DNA of 64,000 nucleotides from an uncultured Opitutia bacterium (GTDB lineage Bacteria > Verrucomicrobiota > Verrucomicrobiia > Opitutales > Opitutaceae): the NCBI GenBank assembly GCA_903896015.1, contig CAITWF010000016.1, positions 62,001 to 126,000 on the forward strand, written 5' to 3'. Every line of letters begins with the position of its first letter. The first letter of the stretch is position 1. Positions 18,362 to 27,885 of the stretch are shown here, in pieces. Under the pieces are notes generated by a model. That model worked only from the letters and a program-made list of their open reading frames with translations, did no database searches and was not told where the DNA came from. Position numbers and translations under genes: made by a program.

Positions 18362-20431
18362 CTACACGGAAGCAAGGCGGCGTGTCGCGTCGCGATCGGT
18401 TTTCTTTCGCGGCCAAACCAGCGCTCCGATAAGCCCGGCCAACGCGATCCCGGAGATGATGCCGCCCAATCGCAGGCTGCGCGGCCTGAATTCGAATCGC
18501 ACCGTTTGGCTGCCAGCGGGCACCGCGACGGCCCTCATCCACCCGTTCGCCGGCTGCGTGTCCACCCATGTTTCGCCCACCCGCGCTTGCCAGCCCGGAT
18601 ACCACGGCTCCGCCAGCACCAGCCAACCGGCGCGCGCCGAGTCCCACCGCACCTCGACCGAATCGGACTCATAGCTCGTGATCGACAAAACCCGCGCCCC
18701 CAACACCGTCCCGGCCTCCCCGTCTGCGACCGGGCCGGCTCCCTCCAGGAAAACGACATCTCCCGCGTCGTCCCACCATTGTTGCGCCGCGGCGCTAGCC
18801 TCGCTCACAAGCTTCATCCGGTAGACTGCACGCGCCCGCGGACTCGCGGCCGGATCAAAAAAGAACCGCTCCTGCTCTCGATCCCAGCCGAACTGCACGC
18901 CCCACTTTCGCAACGCCGTGCGGGATTGCCCCGCCAGTTCGAGCGTAAGGGACGGGCTGTCGAGCCGCGGCGAAAGCCCAGCGAGCCGGTGCCCCGCCTC
19001 CCACATGCGTGCGAGTCCGGGATTGGCAAACGCGTTCAGATTGCTGAAGCCGTGCAGCACCCCGGAGTTCGCGCGCACCATGTCGAGCTTCAGGCCCACG
19101 CGCAGCGGAACGGGCGCAAGGGATTCTGCGAACTCCGCCGCCCGCCCCGCGATCGCGTCCTCGTCCGCCCAACGCGACCACGTCGCATACTGCCGCGCCT
19201 GCGCCTCCACCGCCCACAGCAACGAGCCGAGTTGAATCAACCCAACGAGCATCAACCGCCAGCGCGGAATAATCGCCGTCCATCCGCGCCACGCGAGGAG
19301 CAACATCAAAAAGAGCGACCAGCCCGCCGCGAATGCATAACGCGACGGCGTGCGCAGCGCACCCATCCCCGGCAGCCACGGCGCCAGCCGACCCGCGATC
19401 CCCAGCGGCTCAAGCGCCAGCAAAATGCCCACAATCGCCACTGCAAAAAACGCCCGCCCCGCTCGATCCCGCCACACCTGCGGCACGAACAACAAACCCA
19501 ACGGCGCCGCCACGCCCGCGAACAAGTTCATCTCCCAGAAAAATTCCCTCGCGTTCGTCGTCGGCCAAACGAGCGAAACCAGATCGCGCACCGGCAGCGC
19601 GGACAAGTTGGCAAACGCCGGATTCACGCGAGCCCGGTTGCCCTGACCGAGCAATTCCAAAAACGGCACGAACTGGACCGCCGCCAAGGCCAGACCCCAC
19701 GCCCCCGCCGCGCCCAGCGCCCCCGCGCCCCGCAGGAATGAACGCCACGGCTGACCCGCCGACCATGCCAGCAGCCATACCGCCACCGTCCAGCCCATCG
19801 CCCAAATAAACGGCGGGCTGCCGGAAAGCACGCACCCAGCCGTCACCGCTGCAAATGCCCCCGCCACGCGCCATGCCGGCGCGCGCCACAAGCGCCACGC
19901 CAGCGCCCACCACCACAGCAGGAAGGCAAGCGTGCAGAAAACCTGCACCTGTCCGCCCTGCAGCCGGCCGCTCAGCGAGGCCCCCAGTGCGAATGTCGCG
20001 CCCGCGAGCAGGGACGTCCCCCAGGCAAGCTTCAGTTCGCGCCCGAAAAAAATCGCGCCCGACAGAATCAATCCCGTGTGCAGCGCGATGCACAGCGGCA
20101 ACGCCCAAAAATCAGGCAGCAAGAAAAGCAGATTTGGCGGGTAAAGCGTCGCGGTTTCGATGTCCGCGAGAAACGGCCGGCCAAAACCCACGTAAGGATT
20201 CCACAGCGGTACATGGCCCGCGAGCAACTGCTCACGGTAGTAATGTTTGTGGAACTCCATCAGTTCGATCCAGTCGAAGCCGGCAAACGGCGTGCCCGTT
20301 CGCGAAAAAATCCAGAGCGTGATCGCGATCGCGGTCCCCACGATCGTGATCGCTCGCAGCGCCCCGCGGCCTGCCCCAACGTCACGGCCGCGGTCCGGCC
20401 TCAGGTCGGCTGCGGAACGTGCACGCGACAT
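18362..20431 (-). CDS. YfhO-like polytopic membrane protein
   Basis: 689 residues from the ATG of MSRARSAADLRP; this start overlaps the preceding gene by 31 bases. It has roughly ten or more hydrophobic segments, among them ITIVGTAIAITLWIF and VFCTLAFLLWWWALAW. Early blocks LLAGHVPLWNPYVGFGRPFL and YPPNLLFLL match the YfhO family of membrane proteins related to glycosyltransferase-39/PMT-type enzymes. The final 170 residues form a soluble domain (VRWDSARAGWLVLAEPWYPG), also usual for YfhO. The family is thought to act in glycosylation of surface polymers; no activity can be read here. Confidence 0.8.
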   Translation of the reverse strand: MSRARSAADLRPDRGRDVGAGRGALRAITIVGTAIAITLWIFSRTGTPFAGFDWIELMEFHKHYYREQLLAGHVPLWNPYVGFGRPFLADIETATLYPPNLLFLLPDFWALPLCIALHTGLILSGAIFFGRELKLAWGTSLLAGATFALGASLSGRLQGGQVQVFCTLAFLLWWWALAWRLWRAPAWRVAGAFAAVTAGCVLSGSPPFIWAMGWTVAVWLLAWSAGQPWRSFLRGAGALGAAGAWGLALAAVQFVPFLELLGQGNRARVNPAFANLSALPVRDLVSLVWPTTNAREFFWEMNLFAGVAAPLGLLFVPQVWRDRAGRAFFAVAIVGILLALEPLGIAGRLAPWLPGMGALRTPSRYAFAAGWSLFLMLLLAWRGWTAIIPRWRLMLVGLIQLGSLLWAVEAQARQYATWSRWADEDAIAGRAAEFAESLAPVPLRVGLKLDMVRANSGVLHGFSNLNAFANPGLARMWEAGHRLAGLSPRLDSPSLTLELAGQSRTALRKWGVQFGWDREQERFFFDPAASPRARAVYRMKLVSEASAAAQQWWDDAGDVVFLEGAGPVADGEAGTVLGARVLSITSYESDSVEVRWDSARAGWLVLAEPWYPGWQARVGETWVDTQPANGWMRAVAVPAGSQTVRFEFRPRSLRLGGIISGIALAGLIGALVWPRKKTDRDATRRLASV

Positions 20432-21834
20432 GGCAACAGCGCGGCGTCTTGCATCCCGTGGATGATTTTTTTGTCGGGCGGGCAAAACGTCGCGAGCGCG
20501 CCCGAAAGCCGCGCCTTACCCTCGACCACGAAATAATACGGGCACAACCGCAAGCGCCCCGCCTTCACCACGGCTTCGGCGGGCACGCCCGCCGCATCGC
20601 TGGCAGGGACAAAAACCCGATGCTCGATCCGCCGCGGTTTTTTGTAGGCCTGCAGCACGTGCAGATTGGTCGGCGCCAGCGCGATCGCGTTTTCCACGCC
20701 AGCCTGCCACTCCTCACGCGAGCAATCGCTGCCGAGCACCACGCTGCGCGCGCCCCATGCCGTCTCGTGATAGCCGGAAATCTTGATGATCAAATCACGC
20801 TCTTTCTGCGACGCGCCCGTCAGATCACGCCAGTCGTTCATCGCGCGGCCGCCCGCGCGCGGCCCGTCGAGCACCGCTCCCGGCGGCAACGGCGCCGGGT
20901 CCATGATCCACGATGGCGGGATCAACGTGCGCAGCAATTTCAACGCCCGTCCACTCAGTGCCTCCGCCCAATAGTCCTGCAACAGGTGGTGGTGAAACAG
21001 TGCGAGGGTCAGCTTCTCTTCCTGAAAGGGTCGCATCGGCGGAGCGATCGCCACCTCATCCGCCTCCCATGCCTCGAAGAAAAATTTCTGCGTGCGGATA
21101 TTCTCGAGATCGAACAATTCGAAGAACCGGTAAACGACATCGACCTTCTCCGGGTTGCCCCCGGCGTCGAAGAACAGCGCGTTTTCGAGCGGAAAAATAT
21201 CCTCGGGTCGCAGACAAAACACCCGCTGGCCGAGCAATTGGAGCTGGTGCGCCAGCCACAACATCTCGGGCCGGTAGGTCGCCGCCTCGTCGCTTACCAC
21301 GAGCGCGATCAGCGGATTGCGCACGCCCGGCCGCAACGCCGCGAGCGCCGCGTGAAAATTTTTGATCATCGCGTCGCCGCCGCCGAGCACCGCCGCGTCG
21401 GTCCCGCCGCCGTAGAGCCTGTTGAGAAACGCCGTCAGCCCGATGCCGCCCGGCACCGAATCGAGCTCGGTGAGCACGAACCCTTCGTCGGTCAGCAGCA
21501 AGTCCGGCCGCAGCACCGTCGGAAACGCCCCGCGATTTTTCGGATCGCGCGCATGGGCAATCAGGTGCTCCGGCTTGCCGCGGTCGAGGTAGTCGGCCAC
21601 CCACGGCGCGACGAGCGGCTTGTTGCGCAGCAGATTTTTCCCCGCCGCCGAGCGCATGTAGAGCGTCTCCAGCGCCTGATGGAACTCCAGACACGCCGCG
21701 CCGATCGCCTCGAGTTGCGCGTGCTGCTCCGGCGTGAGCGGCCACGCGTCCGGCGAAAGCTGCCACGTCTTGTCCTCGAACAACGGCTGCTCATGCAGCG
21801 CCGCGTGGATTTGATCGTAGGAAAGTCCGGACAT
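20401..21834 (-). CDS. Conserved hypothetical protein with a possible circularly permuted ATP-grasp signature
   Basis: 477 residues, no signal peptide or membrane segment, so cytoplasmic. I do not recognise the family with confidence. A region reading LLLTDEGFVLTELDSVPGG followed by a Gly-rich stretch resembles the acidic-proline motif of ATP-grasp enzymes, including circularly permuted ones. DLIIKISGYHETAWGARSV could be the nucleotide-binding strand. If so, it would ligate a carboxylate to an amine, but this is tentative. It overlaps the YfhO-like gene's start, so the two are probably co-transcribed and translationally coupled. It follows prfB by 85 bases. Confidence 0.6.
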   Translation of the reverse strand: MSGLSYDQIHAALHEQPLFEDKTWQLSPDAWPLTPEQHAQLEAIGAACLEFHQALETLYMRSAAGKNLLRNKPLVAPWVADYLDRGKPEHLIAHARDPKNRGAFPTVLRPDLLLTDEGFVLTELDSVPGGIGLTAFLNRLYGGGTDAAVLGGGDAMIKNFHAALAALRPGVRNPLIALVVSDEAATYRPEMLWLAHQLQLLGQRVFCLRPEDIFPLENALFFDAGGNPEKVDVVYRFFELFDLENIRTQKFFFEAWEADEVAIAPPMRPFQEEKLTLALFHHHLLQDYWAEALSGRALKLLRTLIPPSWIMDPAPLPPGAVLDGPRAGGRAMNDWRDLTGASQKERDLIIKISGYHETAWGARSVVLGSDCSREEWQAGVENAIALAPTNLHVLQAYKKPRRIEHRVFVPASDAAGVPAEAVVKAGRLRLCPYYFVVEGKARLSGALATFCPPDKKIIHGMQDAALLPCRVHVPQPT

Positions 21835-21919
21835 GGGTTAATTCAGAAGCCAGAAAACCAAGAAGGGCAAAGCGATGCGACGATCAGTTCATGGCTTTCC
21901 GGCCGCCAAATTGTCCTCC

Positions 21920-23063
21920 TCATTCTTCCATCTGAATGTCCTTGTTGCGGTGCCGCGGTGAGCCGGCCCGCAACCACGCGTTGACGAATCGATCTAGATC
22001 GCCATCGAGCACACCCTGCGTGTCACTCGTGCTGATGCCGGTGCGCAGGTCTTTTACCATCTGGTAGGGCTGCAGCACGTAGCTGCGGATCTGGCTGCCC
22101 CACCCGATTTCGCCCTTCTCGCCGTAGAACTTGTCCATTTCGGCGCGCTGTTCGTCCTGCTTTTTTTCGTAGAGGCGCGACTTGAGGACATTCAGCGCCG
22201 TCGCGCGATTCTTGATCTGCGAACGCTCGTTTTGGCAAACAACCACGATGCCGCTCGGGATGTGCGTGAGGCGCACCGCCGAGTCCGTGGTGTTGACGCC
22301 CTGCCCGCCTTTGCCCGACGAACGGTAAACATCCACGCGGATCTCACTGTCGGGAATCTCGATTTCGATCTCCTCGGTGATCTCCGCGACGACGTCGACG
22401 GCGCAGAAGGACGTATGCCGGCGCTTGTTCGAGTCGAACGGCGAGATCCGCACGAGGCGGTGCACGCCGCGCTCGGCTTTCGCATAACCATAGGCGTTTT
22501 CGCCCTTGATGAGAATCGTCGCCTTGCTGATGCCCGCCTGATCGCCGACCTGCACGTCCTGCAGTTCGACGGTGAATCCCCGGCGCTCCGCCCAGCGGTT
22601 ATACATGCGGAACATCATGTCCGCCCAGTCATTCGCCTCGGTGCCGCCCGCGCCCGACTGGATCGAGAAGATCGCGTTGTTCTTGTCGAACTGACCCGTG
22701 AGGAACGACGCGATTTCCAGCGCATCGAGCTCGGTGACCATCGCGGAGACCGAGGCATCGAGTTCCTTCGCGTAAGTTTCGCGCTCACCGGCATCCGCCG
22801 CCTCAACCAATTCGACCATCACATCAAGATCGTCGACGCGCTTCTGAAACGCAACGACGGGCAACACGGACTTCTTCAGGCCGTTGAGCTTCGCAATGTG
22901 CTTTTGCGCGCGATCGTTGCTGTCCCAAAAACTGGGTGCGCCCATCTGCGCCTCCATCGCTTCGATTTCCCGCTGTTTTTGTTCGCAGTCAAAGAAACCT
23001 CCATAGATGGCCGGCGCGCTTCTTAATGTTCTCGATATGGTTGAAGGTCTCGGGAGCGATCAT
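21920..23063 (-). CDS. prfB: Peptide chain release factor 2 (programmed +1 frameshift)
   Basis: RF2 recognises UGA and UAA stops and triggers peptide release. The main frame ([12 protein letters not shown] onward) has the SPF anticodon-like tripeptide ([12 protein letters not shown]) and the catalytic GGQ ([17 protein letters not shown]). The true start is the ATG at 23063, in another frame: [20 protein letters not shown] runs to an in-frame UGA at 22991-22989. A +1 shift at CTT TGA C joins it to [15 protein letters not shown], giving a 380-residue protein aligning with standard RF2 N-termini. The coordinates therefore include a recoding event; a naive translation would be truncated. It lies between the pseudokinase and the unknown 477-residue gene. 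Confidence 0.95.
22988..23003 (-). promoter_or_regulatory. prfB autoregulatory +1 frameshift signal
   Basis: On the minus strand TGG AGG TTT CTT TGA C. The Shine-Dalgarno-like GGAGG ends three bases before the CTT slippery codon, and UGA followed by C is in the A site, the same layout as the Escherichia coli prfB site. When RF2 is scarce the ribosome slips at CTT and makes RF2; when abundant it terminates at UGA. Confidence 0.93.
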
Positions 23064-23126
23064 GACGAAGGGTTATCGCCGCAAACTGCGGCCCCCGGCG
23101 CAAGGGCAAATCGCAGCCACCTCAAC

Positions 23127-25760
23127 TCACTCCGGCACGACGACGGCCTTGCGCGCCGACAATTCCACCCATGCGCGCGCCGGCGGCCGCGTCGCGAGGA
23201 TGAAAACCCGCGGCAAAACTAACGAGGCGTGCGCGCAATCAAAGACGACCACGCCGATCTTTTCGCCCGCCGGCACCTCGAACAGCACGAATGAATTAAT
23301 CGTCTCAGTGCGATACGGAGCGGCGATCGTGCGGCCACGTTGCATCGCGTAAGCAAGCTGCGCCTTGGTCGGCTCGATCGTTTCGACGGGATTTAGTGTC
23401 TCGAAATCATCCGTCGCATGATACGGCCAGGAAACTTTGATGGCGTCCGCGACCGGCGCATCGTCTGGCGCAATCGGTTTCGCGGAAATCTGCGCCGCTC
23501 CGGTTGCATCGCTTTTCGCTGCGGCGAGAATCTGCGCCGCCTGGGAGGGAAACCAGGCAATCTCCAGTGCGGTCCAGGACGGCGGATGAACCTTTCCGCG
23601 CCAGCCGCACGCGAGCAGCACCCCGCCGATTAGAACCCAACTCGCACTCGCGGCGCCACGGACGCCGCCAAATTTCGCCGGCGTCTGCAATGCCTCGGGC
23701 GCGGGGCTGAGCCGTTTCAACTTCGCGATCTCGGAATTGATTTCGGCGAGCGCGCGTTCGAGCCCGGCGGCATCGAGGCCTTTGCCCGCCGCGACTGTTT
23801 CAACCTCGCAGCGCTTGGCACCGTCGCGCCACGTCCACGGCCGGGCCGCGGGTGCGACTCTCCGCACCGTGGTGGCCAGACCCAAACTCACGAAGAGCCG
23901 CGCACCGATCGCGAGCGCCACGGGGGCCAGCGCGGCGCCAAGCCATTTCGCGCCCGGAAAAACGAATTCGATCGCCAACGCGGCCCCGCCCCAACCCACC
24001 GCCACCGCCGGCCACACGCCGAAAATCGCTGGGCCCGCGGCCAGCGCACGTCCGAGCCGCGCCCAGAACAAACCCGCGGCGATCGGGCCGCCGCGCTCTT
24101 GCAGCAGTTTCAACTGCTGTACTTCCCAGTCGAGATGGGTGATGAAGCCGCGCTGCGCCGCTTCCGACTCGGCCCACGCGAGCACGATGAGTTCGACGCG
24201 CGAAGGCTTCGCCACCTTGAACATCTTGTCGATCGCCGGCGGGATCGCGCACGCGAAGTCGCGCTGCAGTCGCTGACGCGCCGCGAGCAACGCGGCCTCG
24301 GGTGCGAGCGCGAGCCGGAAAATTTGTTCGCTCGCGCCGTCGTCGGGCCCCTTGAGCCAGCCCTGCCGGCGGATGATGGCCTCGGCATCGGCGGCACTGC
24401 GGGCAATTTGCCCGATCGACCGGCTCGCCGCGAAATCGTGGCGATCGAGTTCGGCCGTGATCGTGCGGTGCACGAGTGCGCGCGCGAAGGCGAAGCGCTC
24501 AGCGTCATCCGGCTTTTCGGCGACGATCGCCCCGAGGCTCTCGCCGTCGAGCCGACGACCGCGCCAGATCAAATTTCCCGCCGCGAGTTGAACGAGGGCA
24601 ACTGTCGTTACAATCTCGCGTGCGACCGTCGGTGCCAGCGCCGCCAGCGGCTCGCATGCGATGAGCTTGCGGGTTTCGGCAAGTTGCGGCGCGAGATTTT
24701 TCTGTTCGGGCGATTTACTAATGAAATTCGCCAGCGTGCCCGGCACGCCCGCGTCGAAAATCTGCGTGACCGCCTCGGACCATCGCTCGGCCGTCTGCAA
24801 CTCCTTCGCGGCGTCGGGCACCGACCAGAGTCGGCCGCGCCAACGGAATTTTTTCTCCACGCGCAGCGTGGTGTAATGCTCCTTCACCGGCAGCTGCTTC
24901 GTCCACCGATCCACGGCGTCACCATTCCAGCGCACCTCCGGGTCACTGGCCAGCAGGCCGCGCAACAGCAACTGCAACCGCGGATCGAGTTTGAGCATGG
25001 TCTCGACGGCACCCGCGCGCATCCCCTTTGCGGACGGTTCCAACAACAAAGCTTCCATGCGGGACTCGGCGGGGAGCGATCGGTCCGCGCCGGGCACATC
25101 GTCGATCACGTGGTGGCCGAGCAAGAACTCCTGCACGACGCGGCCCAACCCCCACCAATCCCAGGCGCACAGCCGCCGGCCGGGTTCATGGCGTTCAAGC
25201 GCAGCCGCCTCCGGCGGCGCATAGCGCGGATCAACCGCCATCGGGATGGGTTGGCTGGCGTCAAAAAACGTCACGGCCTCGAGCCCGCCGAGCGTGCAAT
25301 GCAGCCCGCCGTTTTCTTCCCGCACAAACACCGCACCCGGCTTCAAACCGAGATGCACCAACCCCGTTGCATGCAACACCCCGAGCGCCTCGGCGATTTG
25401 ACGCACGACGGTTTCGACGGTGGCGAGGTCCACGGCGCTCCGCTCGCGACGCCAGACATCCAGCGGCACGCCGCGGATGGCATCGGATATTTCCACGCGT
25501 TGGCCGCCGACGAAGTGCCGATCGCGCACGCGTTGCAAGTGCACCAGTTCGACCGTGCCGAGACGCGAGAGCGCGGCGGAGCGCGGATCGTTTTCCACGC
25601 CGGGCGCAACGCGCAGCACGACTTCCTGCGCCGTATCGGTGCGATGGGCCCGCCAGAGCTGCGCGCCACCCTCGCCCGGCAAAGGCTCGATCACGTGGTA
25701 AACGTCACGCCAAAGGGTGTCGGTCGCCGGCAACGGCTCCGCCCCCGTCTGGTTTGGCAT
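23127..25760 (-). CDS. Membrane-associated protein-kinase-like protein (predicted pseudokinase)
   Basis: 877 residues from MPNQTGAEPLPATDTLW; an upstream in-frame ATG at 25820 would add 20. Residue numbers here count from that longer form. The N-terminal 280 residues have a kinase-like layout: a weak Gly-loop (EPLPGEGG), then VVLRVA where the VAIK lysine is Arg, VHLGLKPGAVFV where HRDLKP has lost its catalytic Asp (Gly158), LGGLEA in place of DFG, and an APE-like YAPPE. Catalysis therefore looks lost. A long middle region, several hydrophobic segments (about 590-660) and a last TM near WVLIGGVLLACGW precede a C-terminal soluble domain. It is likely a signalling or scaffold protein. Confidence 0.75.
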   Translation of the reverse strand: MPNQTGAEPLPATDTLWRDVYHVIEPLPGEGGAQLWRAHRTDTAQEVVLRVAPGVENDPRSAALSRLGTVELVHLQRVRDRHFVGGQRVEISDAIRGVPLDVWRRERSAVDLATVETVVRQIAEALGVLHATGLVHLGLKPGAVFVREENGGLHCTLGGLEAVTFFDASQPIPMAVDPRYAPPEAAALERHEPGRRLCAWDWWGLGRVVQEFLLGHHVIDDVPGADRSLPAESRMEALLLEPSAKGMRAGAVETMLKLDPRLQLLLRGLLASDPEVRWNGDAVDRWTKQLPVKEHYTTLRVEKKFRWRGRLWSVPDAAKELQTAERWSEAVTQIFDAGVPGTLANFISKSPEQKNLAPQLAETRKLIACEPLAALAPTVAREIVTTVALVQLAAGNLIWRGRRLDGESLGAIVAEKPDDAERFAFARALVHRTITAELDRHDFAASRSIGQIARSAADAEAIIRRQGWLKGPDDGASEQIFRLALAPEAALLAARQRLQRDFACAIPPAIDKMFKVAKPSRVELIVLAWAESEAAQRGFITHLDWEVQQLKLLQERGGPIAAGLFWARLGRALAAGPAIFGVWPAVAVGWGGAALAIEFVFPGAKWLGAALAPVALAIGARLFVSLGLATTVRRVAPAARPWTWRDGAKRCEVETVAAGKGLDAAGLERALAEINSEIAKLKRLSPAPEALQTPAKFGGVRGAASASWVLIGGVLLACGWRGKVHPPSWTALEIAWFPSQAAQILAAAKSDATGAAQISAKPIAPDDAPVADAIKVSWPYHATDDFETLNPVETIEPTKAQLAYAMQRGRTIAAPYRTETINSFVLFEVPAGEKIGVVVFDCAHASLVLPRVFILATRPPARAWVELSARKAVVVPE

Positions 25761-25878
25761 GGACGATCCTGTGGCGGCGCGCGAGGCGGTGCGCGCAGTG
25801 CTGGCCGAAGCGGCGGACATAGTTGTCCCCTCTCAGCGGCACAAATCGCCGCTTCTTGAGGGCCGCCCGCGACGGAGT

Positions 25879-26868
25879 TTAGGCTGCAGACTTCGCCGCG
25901 GCCCGACGCTTCTTCCAGTCCCAATACCACGCCACCCAGATGCAGATTTCGTAGAGCAGGTAGAGCGGCACCGCCATGGCGATCTGGGTGATCACCTCGG
26001 GCGTCGTCAGCACCGCGCCAAGAATGAACGACAGCACGCACACGTGCCGGCGGTATTTTGCCAAATCCTTGTGCGAGAGAATGCCGAGCTTCACCAGAAA
26101 CAGCACCACGATCGGAAATTGAAATCCAAGGCCCATGCCGAACACGAAGTGCGTGACGAAGCTGATGTAGTCCTCCGCCCGCCAGTCGTAGCCTTCGAAG
26201 CCGAGGAGGTCGGAATACTCGACCGCTGCGCGCAACGCCACCGGCAGCAGGAAAAAATAGGTCAGGAGCACGCCGGTGAAAAACAGCGTCACGCTCCACC
26301 CTACCCAGGGAAACAGCAGGTTCCGCTCGCGCAGGTTAAGCGCCGGCATGATAAAGCCGCCGAGAAAATAGATCCAAAACGGCGCCGACGCCGCCAGCGC
26401 GCCGTAGAGCGCAACGTGAAACGCGATGAAGAATCCCTCGGCCGGCCCGAAATTGTGCAGCCGCACTTTCAGGGAATTCGCCGGCTCCGTCGACGGCGGG
26501 AGCAGTTTCAGCGTCGCCACCTGCTCGGTTCCAATCGTGGCCGTGCCGATTTGAAACACCGCCTGCGGCGCCGCGCCCGGCGGCAGCCCGGCAAACTGAT
26601 CCCGTGAGACCACGTAGGGCCCGAACTGCGTCGATCCGATCTGAAACGAGACTGTCGGCTTCGGCTTTTCGAACATGTCGATGTGCTTCAGCGGATATTC
26701 GAGCAGCGCGACAATCTTGTCCGCCATCAGCAGGCACGCGATCAGCGCAATCCCAATCGCGATCGCGGAGCGGATGATCGCCTGCCGCAGATCGTTGAGG
26801 TGGCCCCAAAACGATTTGCGTGCGCCGGGCTCTTCGTCGGGCGTGAGTTCAATGACAGGATCGGACAT
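25879..26868 (-). CDS. tatC: Twin-arginine translocase subunit TatC
   Basis: 329 residues, longer than the approximately 250 of standard TatC because of an inserted region between the first and second membrane spans. The N-terminal signature KSFWGHLNDLRQAIIRS and the six-helix pattern are clear; conserved blocks include FGMGLGFQFPIVVLFL and LRERNLLFPWVGWSVTLFF. The insertion (about residues 60-155, including KPKPTVSFQIGST) would lie outside the cytoplasm. TatC recognises twin-arginine signals, such as the one on the DUF1501 protein in this window. No tatA or tatB is adjacent. It precedes the pseudokinase on the same strand. Confidence 0.93.
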   Translation of the reverse strand: MSDPVIELTPDEEPGARKSFWGHLNDLRQAIIRSAIAIGIALIACLLMADKIVALLEYPLKHIDMFEKPKPTVSFQIGSTQFGPYVVSRDQFAGLPPGAAPQAVFQIGTATIGTEQVATLKLLPPSTEPANSLKVRLHNFGPAEGFFIAFHVALYGALAASAPFWIYFLGGFIMPALNLRERNLLFPWVGWSVTLFFTGVLLTYFFLLPVALRAAVEYSDLLGFEGYDWRAEDYISFVTHFVFGMGLGFQFPIVVLFLVKLGILSHKDLAKYRRHVCVLSFILGAVLTTPEVITQIAMAVPLYLLYEICIWVAWYWDWKKRRAAAKSAA

Positions 26869-26942
26869 GACAGGGATGAAGCGAATAGGCGGTCAGACCG
26901 CGTTCGCCAACTGGTTTCGCAAAAAAACCTGCGCGGCCCGGC

Positions 26943-27878
26943 TCATCCGCGCAGTTTGCCCGCGGCTTTTTCCGCGCGATAGCTCGTGCAGGTTTTCTCG
27001 ACGCCCTCGCGCAGCGCAATCTTCGCGCTCCAGCCAAGCGCCGTCAGCCGTGACACATCCATGAGTTTTCGCGGCGTGCCGTCGGGTTTCGTCGCATCCC
27101 ACACAATCCGACCGCGGTAACCGACGACTGCGGCGACCAACTCGGTCAGCTCGCGAATCGATACGTCTGTGCCGAGGCCGACGTTGATCAAATCGGGCGG
27201 GTTCTCGAGGCGAAGGAGAAACGCACACGCGTCAGCCAAATCGTCGACGTGGAGAAACTCGCGGCGCGGCGAGCCCGTGCCCCACGCGGCCACTTCGGGC
27301 AGGTCTTTCTCGCGCGCCTCGTCGAAGCGCCGGATAAGCGCCGGCAGCACGTGCGAATTCTGCGGGTGGTAGTTGTCGCCCGGACCGTAAAGATTCGTCG
27401 GCATCGCGGAGTGGAAGCACACCCCATATTGTTTCCGGTAAAACTGCGCGAGCTTGAGCCCGGTGATCTTCGCGATGGCGTAGGCCTCGTTCGTCGGCTC
27501 CAGCGGACCTGTCAGCAGGCAGTCTTCCGGCATCGGCTGCGGCGCGTGCTTCGGATAAATGCACGAGCTGCCAAGGAAGAGTAGTCGCTTTACGCCGGCC
27601 AGGTGCGCGCCGTGAATCGTATTTGCCGCGATCGCGAGGTTGTCGAAAAGAAATTCAGCCGGGTAGGTGTTGTTCGCGTAAATGCCACCCACCTTCGCCG
27701 CCGCGATGATGGCGACGTCAGGCTTCTCCTCTGCGTAGAAGTTTTCCACCGCCGCCTGATTCGCCAGATCGAGTTCACGGTGCGTGCGCAGCACGAGCAA
27801 CACACCCGGCTCCGCCTCAAAGCGGCGCACGAGCGCGCCGCCGACCATTCCTTGATGACCCGCAATGAATAATTTCAT
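26943..27878 (-). CDS. fcl: GDP-L-fucose synthase
   Basis: 311 residues from [19 protein letters not shown], an NAD(P)-binding GxxGxxG start; an upstream start would add eight residues. The extended-SDR signatures are present: catalytic Ser region [18 protein letters not shown] and the YxxxK pair in [17 protein letters not shown], plus [11 protein letters not shown]. It performs the epimerase-reductase step that converts GDP-4-keto-6-deoxy-mannose to GDP-L-fucose. gmd lies just upstream on the same strand, separated by a 121-base interval with an inverted repeat. Together they make activated fucose for cell-surface glycans. It is cytoplasmic. Confidence 0.95.
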   Translation of the reverse strand: MKLFIAGHQGMVGGALVRRFEAEPGVLLVLRTHRELDLANQAAVENFYAEEKPDVAIIAAAKVGGIYANNTYPAEFLFDNLAIAANTIHGAHLAGVKRLLFLGSSCIYPKHAPQPMPEDCLLTGPLEPTNEAYAIAKITGLKLAQFYRKQYGVCFHSAMPTNLYGPGDNYHPQNSHVLPALIRRFDEAREKDLPEVAAWGTGSPRREFLHVDDLADACAFLLRLENPPDLINVGLGTDVSIRELTELVAAVVGYRGRIVWDATKPDGTPRKLMDVSRLTALGWSAKIALREGVEKTCTSYRAEKAAGKLRG

Positions 27879-27885
27879 TTTTGAG

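Noticed and set aside
22957-23063. The prfB frame break as a sequencing error
   Set aside because: The break has the exact conserved recoding sequence (GGAGG, CTT TGA C) and the upstream peptide fits an RF2 N-terminus, so it is a programmed shift.
25691-26299. A 202-codon minus-strand frame overlapping tatC and the pseudokinase 5' end
   Set aside because: It runs in another frame of the same strand and shares no recognisable protein features; tatC and the kinase-like gene explain the interval.
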